Shown: piece after piece, positions 48,601-56,658 of the stretch
Layout of the letters: every line of letters starts with the position of its first letter
How positions within the stretch are numbered: the stretch's first letter is position 1
NCBI GenBank assembly: GCA_035048485.1
Contig: CM068586.1
Location: forward strand, 45,916,287-45,980,286
Direction: 5' to 3'
DNA length: 64,000 bases
Source: Pteria penguin
Taxonomy: Eukaryota; Mollusca; Bivalvia; Pterioida; Pteriidae
The notes under the pieces: model-generated
Told to the model about the DNA's origin: nothing
Database searches by the model: none
Seen by the model: only the letters and a program-made list of their open reading frames with translations
Translations under genes and position numbers: made by a program

Positions 48601-50348
48601 TTTACTTCCTTTGATGGCCGAAGCACTGATTGAATAAAAAGATAGTCCACTGCAATAAAATAAAACACCATGATATGCATGAAGAAACTTTATATTTTGA
48701 TAGGATTTTTCAACATTAGATTTAACGACAACACACAAAATCTAATATGTTGTAATAAAAATCAAGTATTCTGCATTTGTTTGTAAACAATGCAGACGAC
48801 GCGCGGAAGGATACAAAGTGTTCCGGATAGAATTTTCCAGTACTGATAAAAAATGGGATAAGTCGATCTCCGGTGTGAGAAAGTAAATTACAGTCACCTT
48901 AAACTTCAGTCTGATTAAAACCATATCTTAATTCCGCTTCTCTATTGGTCCTACTGCAGATAACGATCTGGTGAAACCCCGTAAGAGGTCATATTCTGGT
49001 GAACTCTGATGACTTTTCAGTCACCGAAACCATTATTTCCCATAGCCAATCAATGACTCTGCTAGGCACGTGATTAAGTGACGCAATATGTAACCAACAC
49101 TGTTCAAAAATGGGTCACCCATGCTGTGGATATAAATTTCATTTCCAAGTATTTGTAGGCAATCCACTGATTGGCTGAAAATCAGAGTTCACCAGAACAT
49201 GACCTCTTACAGGGTTTCGCCAGATTTTTATCTGCAATGGGACAAATATAGAGAAGCGAAATAAAGATATGGTTTAATCAGATTGCGTAAACTTATAATT
49301 CTGATTGTTTATATCAATCATTTTGATTCAACAACACAATGAGGAATCTATCAGTTATTACTATTTAACTTCAAATCTGCTCAAATTTTACATATTCATA
49401 GGCAATCTAATTCACAGTACATAGTCATGAAATACACATAAATAAAGGTGAGCATGAATTAAATCCTGAACTATATTTCATCATAAGAAGTTTGATTTAT
49501 TTCTAGCCATGTTACACCATTTTGTTGCCTCCACAATGATTTACACATAAAACAGGCCTGTATGTTACACCATTTTGTTGCCTCCACAATGATTTACACA
49601 TAATACAGGCCTGTGTGTTTAGTACATTTAGTCTAAAAAACCAACAAGTTTAAGACAAACATTTAATGGAAAAAAAAATTATGAGTTATCTCCGTCTTAG
49701 AAATCACCAACAATTAAAAAAATTTCTTGAAAAGCAAAGGTTCAATTGAAGTATATCTGTGCTGACCACAGTAGAGGTGATATACAAGAGGTGATATACA
49801 AGAGGTGATATACAAGAGGTGATATACAAGAATTATTAAATCTTGATTTTTATTGATTTACATGATCCATCGAAGAGATATCTTACATCTTGAGGATAAG
49901 CAAAGTCATATGATATGTTTGATCTAATTGTGTATTGTTTGACAACATCTGCTGAGAAATATTAAAACTTATTCAGATTTATAGTGAAAGAGTCATAAAG
50001 TGTTATTCCCAAGAACTAACAGTTGCAGTGTTGATCTATGTGATATACAAAATCCTCATGACATACTGAAAATCTACACAGCTTAAATTTGGTAGTGTAT
50101 AATACAAGTCGTAGTTGAATTGAAGTGTACAGTAAGCATTTTCCCTTCATTTGCATATTTAATCTAGGAAATTTTAACCTTTTTCTCTCCTTGGTACATT
50201 TATTCTGTTGTTGAATTAGAAAGTATGTCTTTGATGTATTCTGAAGTAATTTTTATTATCATTTTAGGTACTGGATTCATATTATGAATACATTCAGCCT
50301 CTTCAGAAAGAATTGGAAGGACTCGATCAGCCAAAGGCAAGGCTCTAA
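21507..50348 (+). CDS. ACOX1: Peroxisomal acyl-CoA oxidase (ACOX1-like), copy 2, complete
   Basis: Fourteen coding exons: 21507-21621, 23997-24159, 24454-24614, 25295-25402, 27179-27298, 30282-30397, 34596-34765, 35319-35481, 37915-38105, 40376-40528, 41561-41666, 44739-44885, 47349-47555, 50268-50348. They sum to 2001 nt, or 666 residues, the usual ACOX1 size, with every phase joining. The N-terminal part is about residues 1-92, the middle beta domain about 93-261 ([11 protein letters not shown] ending near 147), and the helical and C-terminal ACOX domains follow. The catalytic Glu is near residue 424 in CTYEGENTV. The C-terminus ARL should direct import into peroxisomes. The start matches the family's MxxNPDL beginning; an in-frame ATG at 21405 is less likely. 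Compared with copy 1 it has only the 6a/7b-type exons, and GGHGYS is followed by Leu rather than His. The role would be the first oxidation of very-long-chain or similar acyl-CoAs; substrate range cannot be read from sequence. Confidence 0.95.
22258..22565 (+). repeat. tRNA-related SINE-like repeat, two partial copies
   Basis: The phrase agctcaatggtgagagcgtc (box A-like) occurs near 22270 and again near 22500. The first is followed by ggttcagtttc (box B-like), and both by tttttcaccctgcctgttac. Located in intron 1 of copy 2. Confidence 0.55.
23997..24159 (+). CDS. ACOX1: ACOX1-like copy 2, exon 2
   Basis: 163 nt, flanked by gcatag and gtaagt, phase 1 in and phase 2 out. It encodes [20 protein letters not shown]...[14 protein letters not shown]. 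Confidence 0.9.
24454..24614 (+). CDS. ACOX1: ACOX1-like copy 2, exon 3
   Basis: 161 nt, flanked by ttttag and gtaagt. It encodes [20 protein letters not shown]...[20 protein letters not shown] is the FAD-contacting motif of the family. The last 20 nt of this exon and the first intron bases form the unit of the minisatellite that follows directly. Confidence 0.95.
24605..25000 (+). repeat. 29-bp minisatellite grown from the exon 3 splice donor of copy 2
   Basis: The unit is cttggtcatggtaagtggta plus cagacagag-type sequence. The first unit is the true exon end (acttggtcatg) with its donor gtaagt. About 14 diverged units follow, with starts near 24605, 24634, 24663, 24692, 24721, 24750 and so on to 24972. 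Many retain a plausible donor: catg|gtaagt, gtaaat or gtacgt. Confidence 0.85.
25295..25402 (+). CDS. ACOX1: ACOX1-like copy 2, exon 4
   Basis: 108 nt, flanked by ttcag and gtgagt. It encodes [19 protein letters not shown]...SSMKYWPGN, highly characteristic of the ACOX middle domain. Confidence 0.95.
26036..26117 (-). repeat. tRNA-like sequence, probably a SINE head or tRNA pseudogene
   Basis: On the minus strand: ggcagaggtagctcaatggt agagc, ending ttccattctctgcc. Acceptor-like ends pair and box A is good, but the anticodon stem does not pair, so a working tRNA is unlikely. Confidence 0.4.
26285..27178 (+). repeat. 98-bp tandem duplication upstream of exon 5, second unit split
   Basis: 26285-26382 and 26383-26421 plus 27122-27178 are near-identical, sharing ttagatatattctttaattt and catctcattcaa.cagttgta. 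The second copy runs into the acceptor of exon 5 and is divided by the element at 26422-27117. Confidence 0.8.
26422..27117. mobile_element. TTAA-flanked element, 696 bp, ends GGACAG/CTGTCC
   Basis: The terminal inverted repeat GGACAG...CTGTCC is bordered on both sides by TTAA (26418-26421 and 27118-27121). The duplicate unit at 26285-26382 shows the same site with a single TTAA, i.e. the uninterrupted form. TTAA duplication is used by piggyBac-type transposons, among others. No transposase is present; the internal frame at 26681-26962 has no resemblance to one. Confidence 0.75.
27179..27298 (+). CDS. ACOX1: ACOX1-like copy 2, exon 5
   Basis: 120 nt, flanked by tttcag and gttttt. It encodes [19 protein letters not shown]...THQPLP. 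The 98 bp upstream of its acceptor is tandemly duplicated, and one duplicate is split by a TTAA-flanked element. Confidence 0.95.
27535..28601. mobile_element. ATACGCCC...CTCTTGT element with tandem nuclear-receptor half-sites
   Basis: Starts atacgcccgtcttaagac after four T. Near the 3' end gacgggcgta is the offset inverse of the start, and the end is gttgctcttgtt. The interior has about five units of 140-145 bp, each with clusters of AGGTCA-type half-sites. A sister copy is at 42192-43242. Located in intron 5 of copy 2. Confidence 0.75.
28643..28823. mobile_element. MITE-like foldback, 181 bp
   Basis: Left arm tatagactctttcg and right arm cgaaagggtctata, with a further inverted stretch around actgcaggactaacatttt. 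About 65-bp arms, no coding. A TA target duplication is possible but not provable here. Confidence 0.7.
29381..29407. repeat. TTC microsatellite
   Basis: About nine perfect TTC units. Confidence 0.9.
29545..30080 (-). pseudogene. LINE reverse-transcriptase C-terminal remnant, antisense in intron 5 of copy 2
   Basis: Minus-strand reading gives [10 protein letters not shown], then after frameshifts [30 protein letters not shown], then [20 protein letters not shown]. The RPTLEY...DPH...EKVQ-RAA order marks the end of the RT domain of animal LINEs. Several frameshifts make it a pseudogene. Confidence 0.75.
30282..30397 (+). CDS. ACOX1: ACOX1-like copy 2, exon 6
   Basis: 116 nt, flanked by ttgtag and gtaaat. 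It encodes [13 protein letters not shown]...NMLSRYAK, the 6a type of copy 1. A large foldback element begins within about 10 nt of its donor. I found no 6b-like exon in this gene. Confidence 0.94.
30406..31115. mobile_element. Foldback element with 168-bp arms plus an extra inverted arm
   Basis: Arms 30474-30641 and 30949-31115 are reverse complements, with outer ends cttgacgtcgctgtcgctgt. In addition, 30406-30472 is an inverted copy of 30486-30552, giving a 67-bp stem with a 13-nt loop that starts only 9 nt after exon 6 of copy 2. No coding. Confidence 0.85.
31236..31372. mobile_element. MITE-like element, TIR around AAGGGGC..CCGGACAA
   Basis: The ends aaggggcaataccggacaa and ttgtccagtataagacccctt are imperfect inverted repeats enclosing about 100 bp. 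A decayed relative may lie near 12190-12310. Confidence 0.5.
31884..32017. mobile_element. Foldback element, arms with AACACGAACACTCTTTG
   Basis: Near-perfect hairpin: 31884-31949 pairs with 31951-32017. The arm contains the motif gcttgataaaggc..gaggc and gaaaatttgc, also found in the element at 46302-46629. Confidence 0.75.
32990..33030. repeat. ATT-rich microsatellite
   Basis: Imperfect ATT/ATC units. Confidence 0.7.
33090..33256 (-). mobile_element. tRNA-derived SINE, second family, minus strand
   Basis: Minus strand: gggcaggcttggtgcattgg head, box B-like ggttcaattcc, then a core sharing the gtgacgtaaaac phrase of the SINE at 17411, and a short caaccaa-type tail. Located in intron 6 of copy 2. 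Confidence 0.75.
34596..34765 (+). CDS. ACOX1: ACOX1-like copy 2, exon 7
   Basis: 170 nt, flanked by tccag and gtatgt. It encodes [16 protein letters not shown]...[14 protein letters not shown], the 7b type of copy 1. No 7a-like exon was seen upstream in the 4.2-kb intron 6. Confidence 0.94.
35319..35481 (+). CDS. ACOX1: ACOX1-like copy 2, exon 8
   Basis: 163 nt, flanked by tgcag and gtaaac. It encodes [20 protein letters not shown]...[10 protein letters not shown], nearly the same as exon 8 of copy 1. Confidence 0.95.
36714..36826. mobile_element. Small foldback, 40-bp arms
   Basis: Arms 36714-36753 and 36787-36826 pair (atctgaaatgaattttcatt and its inverse). A further palindrome tatgtcataaattaatttat lies at about 36928-36953. 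Located in intron 8 of copy 2. Confidence 0.65.
37915..38105 (+). CDS. ACOX1: ACOX1-like copy 2, exon 9 (active-site exon)
   Basis: 191 nt, flanked by atag and gtaaga. It carries [16 protein letters not shown] and [14 protein letters not shown]. The catalytic-position Glu is kept; Leu replaces the His that follows GGHGYS in copy 1 and in typical ACOX1. Confidence 0.96.
38470..39192. mobile_element. ACACGCCC...CTCTTGT element with five internal repeats
   Basis: Starts acacgcccatc after six T and ends ccattgctcttgtt; ggcggacgta near the 3' end echoes the start inverted. The interior has five units of about 115-140 bp starting ccttgtagacaggatacag and containing aaggtcaaaggtcaaggtca. Located in intron 9 of copy 2. 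Confidence 0.65.
39531..39914. repeat. Minisatellite, about 44-bp unit, 8-9 units
   Basis: Unit: ggatataatattataatatt followed by acacatgtcttgtaagtccc and cact, with units shortened to about 34 bp in places. Located in intron 9 of copy 2. Confidence 0.85.
40376..40528 (+). CDS. ACOX1: ACOX1-like copy 2, exon 10
   Basis: 153 nt, flanked by ttcag and gtatgt. It encodes [18 protein letters not shown]...[12 protein letters not shown]. Confidence 0.94.
41050..41340 (+). repeat. SINE fragment, plus strand, with internal duplication
   Basis: Contains gatgagacagtaaattaccc, catagcatgta.aagatcctt and tcaggtgggcccac. The middle part occurs twice (41097-41180 and 41181-41280). Ends gatgtaaaacaagaatcaaa. 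Located in intron 10 of copy 2. Confidence 0.65.
41561..41666 (+). CDS. ACOX1: ACOX1-like copy 2, exon 11
   Basis: 106 nt, flanked by tacag and gtaaag. It encodes [20 protein letters not shown]...PLTWAAK. Confidence 0.94.
41982..44022. mobile_element. DNA element with about 45-bp inverted ends, split by a nested element
   Basis: The left end (41985-42030: gctttggccagagacatata, then acacagagactggaaactcg) is inverted at the right (43975-44022: gtctctgtgtatatatgtct, then ctgctttggc). The element at 42192-43242 lies inside. Without it, about 1 kb of host element remains, with no recognisable frame. Confidence 0.6.
42192..43242. mobile_element. ATATCCCC...CTCTTGT element, sister of the 27535 copy
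   Basis: Starts atatccccgtcttaagaca after a T run and ends tgttgctcttgtt. It has the same unit order as 27535-28601, including the 3' part with gataagatgctatggagatg. Located in intron 11 of copy 2. Confidence 0.75.
44395..44580 (+). repeat. Degenerate SINE, plus strand
   Basis: Box A-like head cataactcagtctataagat, then gtctctgaatgagac, cacca...gtgaaataattttggtgta and an aagaatcaagcaaac tail, in SINE order. Confidence 0.45.
44739..44885 (+). CDS. ACOX1: ACOX1-like copy 2, exon 12
   Basis: 147 nt, flanked by tacag and gtaagc. It encodes [20 protein letters not shown]...[10 protein letters not shown]...LGEFIQ. This is one of the most diverged exons between the copies. Confidence 0.94.
44944..45172. 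mobile_element. MITE-like element, relative of 679-923
   Basis: Ends tgttgctcaaaactttaacc and ggttaaagtttgaaacaact form an imperfect inverted repeat with the sequence of the first copy's ends. Located in intron 12 of copy 2. Confidence 0.6.
45700..45945. repeat. Degenerate CATTTACCACCAC repeat
   Basis: The motif atcatttaccaccaccatca recurs irregularly about 14 times. Located in intron 12 of copy 2. Confidence 0.8.
46302..46629. mobile_element. Foldback element, about 150-bp arms
   Basis: The outer ends tacattaaaagtaaaagaac and their inverse at 46610-46629 continue pairing through gaggc..aaaatttgc and ctatgtaaa segments to the centre. The terminal part resembles the foldback at 31884-32017. 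Confidence 0.75.
47349..47555 (+). CDS. ACOX1: ACOX1-like copy 2, exon 13
   Basis: 207 nt, flanked by tttag and gtgagt. It encodes [16 protein letters not shown]...[11 protein letters not shown]...[12 protein letters not shown], nearly identical to exon 13 of copy 1. Confidence 0.95.
47938..48407. mobile_element. TGCTCCC-family element, uninterrupted copy (5' end worn)
   Basis: Collinear with 15230-15654 plus 16742-16828: atatagttgctgtcatgtcc, cttcaccaaaatattattta, and the end tttactgatactcttgt. It lacks the AGCTCA insertion. Located in intron 13 of copy 2. Confidence 0.7.
48909..49283. mobile_element. Long inverted-repeat element, about 150-bp arms
   Basis: gtctgattaaaaccatatct at the left and agatatggtttaatcagatt at the right, followed inward by paired cgcttctctat, aagaggtcat and tggtgaactctga segments. 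No coding. Confidence 0.8.
49503..49616. repeat. 58-bp tandem duplication
   Basis: catgttacaccattttgttg ... acacataaaacaggcctgt occurs twice in a row with one or two changes. Confidence 0.85.
49771..49829. repeat. 14-bp repeat, four units
   Basis: gaggtgatatacaa repeated four times without change. Confidence 0.9.
50268..50348 (+). CDS. ACOX1: ACOX1-like copy 2, exon 14 with stop and PTS1
   Basis: 81 nt, acceptor tttag, stop TAA at 50346-50348. It ends in PKARL; ARL is a PTS1-type tripeptide. Confidence 0.94.
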   Translation, partial: VLDSYYEYIQPLQKELEGLDQPKARL

Positions 50349-50961
50349 CAGGGGCACTTGTTGAAAAAACAACAAATGTAGGATTGTATTGTAGTCATAA
50401 ATGACTGGTGTAGTGTGGTCACATGACCAGTGTAGTGTGGTCACATGACCAGTGTAGTGTTGAGATACAAGGACCTTGTGATTTTTATCATATAATCAGA
50501 TACATCAACTCATGTCTTTAGAAACAATTCAACAGTCCATCGGGGACTTTAAACCCTCCTTATCAGTTACATGGCATTTTTGAAGGTAAAACCTCTTATC
50601 TGTAGGGAAAGTTTACAACCAGGAGTTTGGTCCTCTCTTCTGGCTAGCAAAATAATACAGTTAAATTCTCAAATTATTATTTCTTTGTCAAACCCCTATT
50701 AGATGTTCATATATGTTTCAGTTTTAATATGCAAAAAAGGTGTTTAATTATGAAACTGTTGAAGTGTGACTGATATACATGTACAAAATTTATGGTCGTA
50801 TGCATGGCCATGTTTATTTACTACAAAACAATAAGTATATATATTATAGTATTCCATTTAGCAAAGCCAGGTTTAATTTAATCATACATGTAATGACTGC
50901 TTTTTTGTTCTTACTAAACAGTGCCTTAATTCAATATAATATTGCATGTGGTATTGTTATA

Positions 50962-51005
<44 letters not shown>

Positions 51006-51405
51006 ATGTATAACTTTTATTGTTAATTTTCATTATCATTTTCAAGTATTAGTATATATGTACATGAACATGATGCTGTTTTGATTTCTTTGTCGTATTA
51101 TCAATACTAATGAAAGCAATGTGATACAAAATAAGAACTTAATTGCAATGAATTTTTAAATGTCAGTAAACTTAAAATGTCATGCAAATATATGTGTGTG
51201 ATTTCTTTGCTTGTAGATGTATTGTAATATGATCTCATCTAAATTATTATGATACTGTATTTAAGTATATCATGTCATTTACTAATTATTGTTATTTTAA
51301 ACTGATTGTTATTTATAATTATTACCGATTGGTGTATTTTTAATGTACCGTTTCTTTGTGATTCTTTGCATTATTATATTTGATAATAAAATTCTATTCT
51401 AATGA
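50349..51405 (+). other. Probable 3' UTR of ACOX1-like copy 2
   Basis: About 1 kb of AT-rich non-coding DNA after the stop. It starts with a 23-bp motif (gtgtagtgtggtcacatgac core) repeated two and a half times near 50408-50462, has an ATT microsatellite at 50958-51004, and ends near an AATAAA. The extent is inferred from that signal only. Confidence 0.5.
51385..51390 (+). promoter_or_regulatory. Candidate poly(A) signal for copy 2
   Basis: AATAAA about 1.04 kb after the stop of copy 2, in a T-rich context. It is the clearest such hexamer downstream. No transcript evidence is available. Confidence 0.45.
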
Positions 51406-51576
51406 GACTTCAAAGATCAAAGATTTTACTTCCAAGATCAGAATAGTCTGTCTGTCCTTGTAGTTTTTCCTTATTTAGTAAGTTGTAGCTTAAGAGGATA
51501 TCAGTGTTTCATAATCATCTCTTTTTCTTTTAACTGAGTTATATTCATGGGAATACCCTGTAGTCTTACAACACCC

Positions 51577-51852
51577 CTTTCATATTTAGTGTTTCTATCG
51601 GTCAGCCTTTCTTATTTGGTGTTTCTATCAGTCAGTCTTTCTTATTTAGTGTTTCTATCGGTCAGTTTTTCTTATTTAGTGTTACTTTTGGTCAGTTTTT
51701 CTTATTTAGTGTTTCTATCAGTCAGTCTTTCTTATTAAGTGTTTTTATCTGTCAGTTTTTCTTATTTAGTGTTTCTTTTGGTCAGTCTTTCTTATTTAGT
51801 GTTTCTATCGGTCAGTCTTTCTTATTTAGTGTTTCTATTGGTCAGTCTTTTA
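51577..51852. repeat. 30-bp minisatellite, about nine units
   Basis: Unit: tttcttatttagtgtttcta plus tcggtcagtc, moderately diverged. Confidence 0.9.
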
Positions 51853-52110
51853 ATGGCCCTTACTCCATACAGTAATCATTCATGGATTATTGTCAAACTG
51901 GATACATGTATCTCTTGATATAACTCGATATCTTTCATCCAGATTTCTATACCAGAAGTTGTGGTCCCTGGTACTTACAGATCTGTGGCAGCATGGCAGA
52001 TAAGACTTTATATGTTTTCCCTTTTAAAAGAAATGTAGATTTCAATAAATCTTGTCAAACATTTGAATGGAAATACATTAAAGAAAGTGCATGAAGTTCA
52101 ATCACTTTCT

Positions 52111-52537
52111 AGCTCACTTGACTCAGAGGATCAAATGAGCTGTTGTCATAATTCGCTGTCCATTGTCTATCCATGGTTAGCAAGAAAGTTTTTACATCTT
52201 TCAACTTCTTTGGAACCACTTCGTCTTTTTCACACAATTTTGTGTCATTTTCTTGATTTATTCAATACATGTATAAAAAGCAATAAAGCATTTATTTGTC
52301 AACATTTATTAGAAAATCTACTTGAAGGCTTATTTAAGAGTTTCATGTCAAAACCCCACTAAAAACAATTTCTCTCTTTTCTCTCTTTCCCTCTCTCTCT
52401 TTTATTTTTTCACGTTTTTTTACACCACAACAACTTTTACATGCTTTACAAGTACTTGATATGCTACTTGGGAATTTCTTCAAGCAGTCATTTATGAATG
52501 AACAGTTGAGCAGTATAGGCTCATTTAGACCTATTGT
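52111..52537. mobile_element. Decayed AGCTCA-family element
   Basis: Starts agctcacttgactcagagg and ends gagcagtataggctcattta plus gacctattgtt, matching the ends of the better copies. The hairpin is damaged. Confidence 0.6.
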
Positions 52538-52634
52538 TATAAATGATTTGACACTTAGATTGTTACAAATCCAAATTTAATGATTTTTTTTTAAATGCTA
52601 AAAACAGTTTGGAACAAGTGTAGCGCTTTTTATT

Positions 52635-53253
52635 AGCTCATCTGAGCTGAAGGCTCAAGTGAGCTATTGTGATCAATCGTCGTCCGTCCATCGTTAGCTT
52701 TTCTACATTTTGGACATCTTCTCCAGAACCGCTGCACAGAATTTCACCAAACGTCATAGGAAGTAAATACTCAAGGTCCTCTACCAAGTTTGTGTTTTTT
52801 CGTGTGGATCCATTATCCAAGATGGTTGCCATTGGCTCTGATTGGTTGACACATTTTTTGACTTCTTCTCCAGAACCGCACAACATTATGTCACCAAACC
52901 TCATAGGAAGTAACTACTTGAGGTCCTCTACAAAGTTTGTGTTGACACATTTTGGACTTTTTCTCCAGAAGCGCTGCACAGAATTTCACCAAACCTCATA
53001 GGAAGTAAGTACTCTAGGTCCTCTACAGAGTTTATGTTTTTCTTGCTGATACGTAATCCAAGATGGCCACTATTGACTCTGATTGGTTGACACATTTTGG
53101 ACTTCTTCAAAACAACTGCACAAAATATCACCGAACCTTATAAAAAATCTTGTAGAAAAAAAGCAAAATTTTCTACTGAAATGAGCTGTCATTTTATTGT
53201 AAATAAGCAGTTTGTGATCAGGTGAGCGATATAGGCCCATTTGGGCCTCTTGT
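52635..53253. mobile_element. AGCTCA...CTCTTGT element
   Basis: Starts agctcatctgagctgaaggc and ends caggtgagcgatataggccc plus atttgggcctcttgt. It has two to three internal units like those at 15655-16741. Confidence 0.75.
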
Positions 53254-53317
53254 TTGATGAGCTATTGCATTGCGAAAGTGATGGGAAGATCAGCGGCTTC
53301 TGTATAATCACAATGAG

Positions 53318-53858
53318 CATTGGGTATTCCAGTATAATCACCATAAGCATTGGGTATTCCAGTATAATCACCATGAGCATTGGGTATTCCATTATAATCA
53401 GCATTGGGTATTCCAGTATAATCACCATGAGCATTAGGTATTCCAGTATAATCACCATGAGCATTGGGTATTCCATTATAGTCACCATAAGCATTGGGTA
53501 TTCCAGTATAATCATCATGAGCATTGGGTATTCCATTATAGTCACCATAAGCATTGGGTATTCCATTATAATCACCATGAGAATTAGGTATTCCAGTATA
53601 ATCACCATGAGCATTGCGTATTCCATTATAGTCACAATAAGCATTGGGTATTCCAGTATAATCATCATAAGCATTGGGTATTCCATTATAATCACCATGA
53701 GCATTAGGTATTCCCGTGTAATCACCATGAGCATTGTGTATTCCATTATAGTCACCATAAGCATTGGGTATTCCAGTATAATCATCATGAGCATTGGGTA
53801 TTCCAGTATAATCACCATGAGAATAGGGTATCCCAGTGTAATCACCATCGGCATTGGG
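53318..53858. repeat. 30-bp minisatellite, about 18 units
   Basis: Unit: gcattgggtattccagtata plus atcaccatga, with one shortened unit near 53391-53406. It abuts a SINE fragment at its right end. Confidence 0.95.
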
Positions 53859-53863
53859 TTTTG

Positions 53864-56658
53864 ATTGATTTTTTTGTTTTATGTCACACCACGAATATTT
53901 CACGTATATGGTGACGGCATCTGCCTGATGCGGGGCATACAAATTTTGACCTTTGCAACGGACCCACCCGAAGCAGTGAGGGATCTTTAACGTGCCATGC
54001 ATACCACGACACGGGGCCTGGGTTTTTAGCTCACCTGAGCCAAAGGCTCAAGTGAGCTATTGTGATCAATCACCGTCCGTCGTCCGTCGTCCGTAGTTAA
54101 CTTTTCACATTTTCGACTTCTTCTCCAGAACCACTGAACAGAATTTGATGAAACTTGATAAGCATGTAGTACTCATGGTCCCCTACAAGTGTTGTTGTTT
54201 TTCGTCCGGATTAATCATAAGGTGGCGCCACCACAGGCAAAAGTAGGTCAAAGAGGGTACCCTCCTTTGACAAACTTCTTCTTCAGACTGGGGGCATACA
54301 GAGACAAACCGAATGCATAGGAATGATCTAGAGGGATGTGTGAAGAAGTGTTGTTATTTTTGGTTCCGTTCCAAAATCAAATTTTTTATGTTTTTTTGGT
54401 GTTTTTTTGTACTTGGTAGTTTTAATGCAGAAAAGAGGTATTTTTTTCTTTTAGTAAACATTGATGTATTAATTTGGTTTAATTTGATCATTTTGATAGT
54501 AAGAAATACTACTGCGAAGAAAATTTTTCAATATTTTATGTTTTGGATTTTTTATGAATTTTTTAAGACTTTCAAGAAAAAGGGGGGTGGGATAATTGGT
54601 GTAAACATTTCACGGTTTGAACTTTTTCTTCGGAACCACTTGCTGAAATTCAATGAAACTTGGCATGCATCAAATACTCAAGGTCCCCGAAAAATGTGGT
54701 CATCTTTGTCAGGATCCATGAACAGGTTGCACCACCGCAGACAAAAGTAGGTCACAGAGGGTACCCTCCTTTGACAAACTTCTTATTCAGATCGGGTGCA
54801 TACAGCGACAAACCGACTGCATAGGAATGATTTAGAGGCATATGGGAAGAAGTGTTGATATTTTTGGTTCCATTCCGAAATCAAATTTTTGACGTTTTTT
54901 CATTTTTATTTTGGACTTTGTTATTTTAATGCATTAAAGAGTTATTATTTTCTTTTAGTAAACATTGATGCATTCATTTGGTTTCATTTAATCATTTCTA
55001 TGGTAAGGAATGCTGGTGCGAAGGAATTTTTTCAGTATCTCGATTTTTGAATTTTTTATGAATTTTTTAAGACTTCCAAGAAAAGGGGGGGGGGGCAATT
55101 TTTCATATCTTCAACTTGATCTACAGAACAACTTGAAGGATTGTGATAAAACTGGGTAGGATGCAAGTACTCATAGTCCTTTTCAAAGGTTTTGTTTTTT
55201 GTGCGGATCATCCAAATTGGTTAACAGATAATGCCACCATGTCTAAAGGTAGGTCTCACAATGGTACATATACCACTTGGTAATTGAAATATGGAGAGTA
55301 GCGGTTCCAGCTGTGGTAAAAAAAAAATTATTTTTTTTTTTACAAATCTAAATAAGTTTTTAGATGTTTCTCAACACTCAACATATGAAATTAGGAATTT
55401 TATGTTTAAGACTTCCAAAAAAGAAAGGGGGGGGGGGTTTGGCCATTTTTCACATTTTCAACTTTTTCTACAAAACTGTTTGAAGGATTTTAATAAATCT
55501 TGGTAGAAATAAGTCACTTATGATCCTCTTCAAATTCTGTTGTTTTCGACCCCTTTACAGGTGGCGCCACCATAGTCAAGAGTAGGTCACAAAAGAGTTC
55601 CCTCGTTTAACAATATTCTTTTTCATACGGGCTGTATACAGAGACAAACAGAATGCATAGAAATGATCTAGAGGGATGAGTGAAGATGTATTGTCATTTT
55701 GGTTCCCTTCCAAAATCAAATTTTATAATTTTTTTCGACATTTCTTTGGACTTGGTGATTCAATGCAGAAAAAAGTGTCATATTTCCTAGTTAATTGATA
55801 ATGATGATTTCTTATGGACTATTGTGATCATAATTATGGTAAGGATTGTTACTTTGAAAGAATTTTGTCAATATCTCAATTTTTGGATTTTCTATGAATT
55901 TTTTAAGACTTCCAAATGAGGGTGTATAGGAACAATTCAATCACATTTTTCACTTCTGCTGTTATACCACATGAAAGATTTTAATGAAACATGGAATATA
56001 TGAAGTACTAAAAGTCCTCTATCAATTTGGTAAATTTCATCCAAATTGGTTAACAGATAATGCCACCATGTCTAAAAAGCAGTTCTCACAATAGTACATA
56101 TACCACTTGGTAATTGAAATATGGAGAGTAGTGGTTCAAATCCAGCTGTGTTCAAAATTTTTTTTTCATTTCTTTACACATCTAAATAAGTTTTTAGATG
56201 TTTCTCAACACTCCAGATATGAAATTAGGCAATTTTAAGTTAGATCTGGACAATATTTGAAACAATTGTTGTTCATGACCCAAACTTGAAATCAGTCAAC
56301 AAAAGGCCCCACCTAAAGAAAATGACTAACTTGTTGCCCTGAATGACTTCTTGCAGAGACAAAGGAAATGCTTAATATCAAAATCACCTGAATGGATGTG
56401 CAAGTGTTGTTTTTTATTCTAGCCTGAAATAAAATTTGACATATTTTCAACATCTGTGTTGACTTGGTCACATTAATGCAAAAATAAATGAATTCTTCCT
56501 TCATGCATGACTGATAATCTAGATACTCAGGTGAGCAATATAGGCCCACTTGGGCCTCTTGTTACTGTCTCATCCGAAAGACAGAACACCGGCATGACCA
56601 GAGCGGGACTCGAACCCCGGCCTCCCGATCAGGAGTCCGACGCGATACCACTAGGCCA
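53864..56658 (-). mobile_element. tRNA-derived SINE split by an AGCTCA element
   Basis: 53864-54027 is the tail and core part, and 56563-56658 is the tRNA-like head of the SINE family seen whole at 17411-17687. The break lies in the core's T run (ggttttt / actgtctc). Confidence 0.85.
54028..56562. mobile_element. AGCTCA...CTCTTGT element, 2.5 kb, inserted in a SINE
   Basis: Starts agctcacctgagccaaaggc and ends ctcaggtgagcaatataggc plus ccacttgggcctcttgt. The 5' ctcacctgag is repeated inverted just before the 3' hairpin. The interior has three or four loose units of about 500-800 bp, marked by gggtaccctcctttgacaaa or its variants and by gactgcataggaatga-type phrases. No convincing reading frame for a replication protein. 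Confidence 0.8.

Noticed and set aside
53189..54002. Frames of 207-246 residues on both strands
   Set aside because: Minisatellite translated in three frames at once, with one frame continuing into a SINE.
54313..54750. 145-residue frame inside the large AGCTCA element
   Set aside because: Low-complexity F- and K-rich composition, no motif of a replication protein, and related internal units do not keep the frame.
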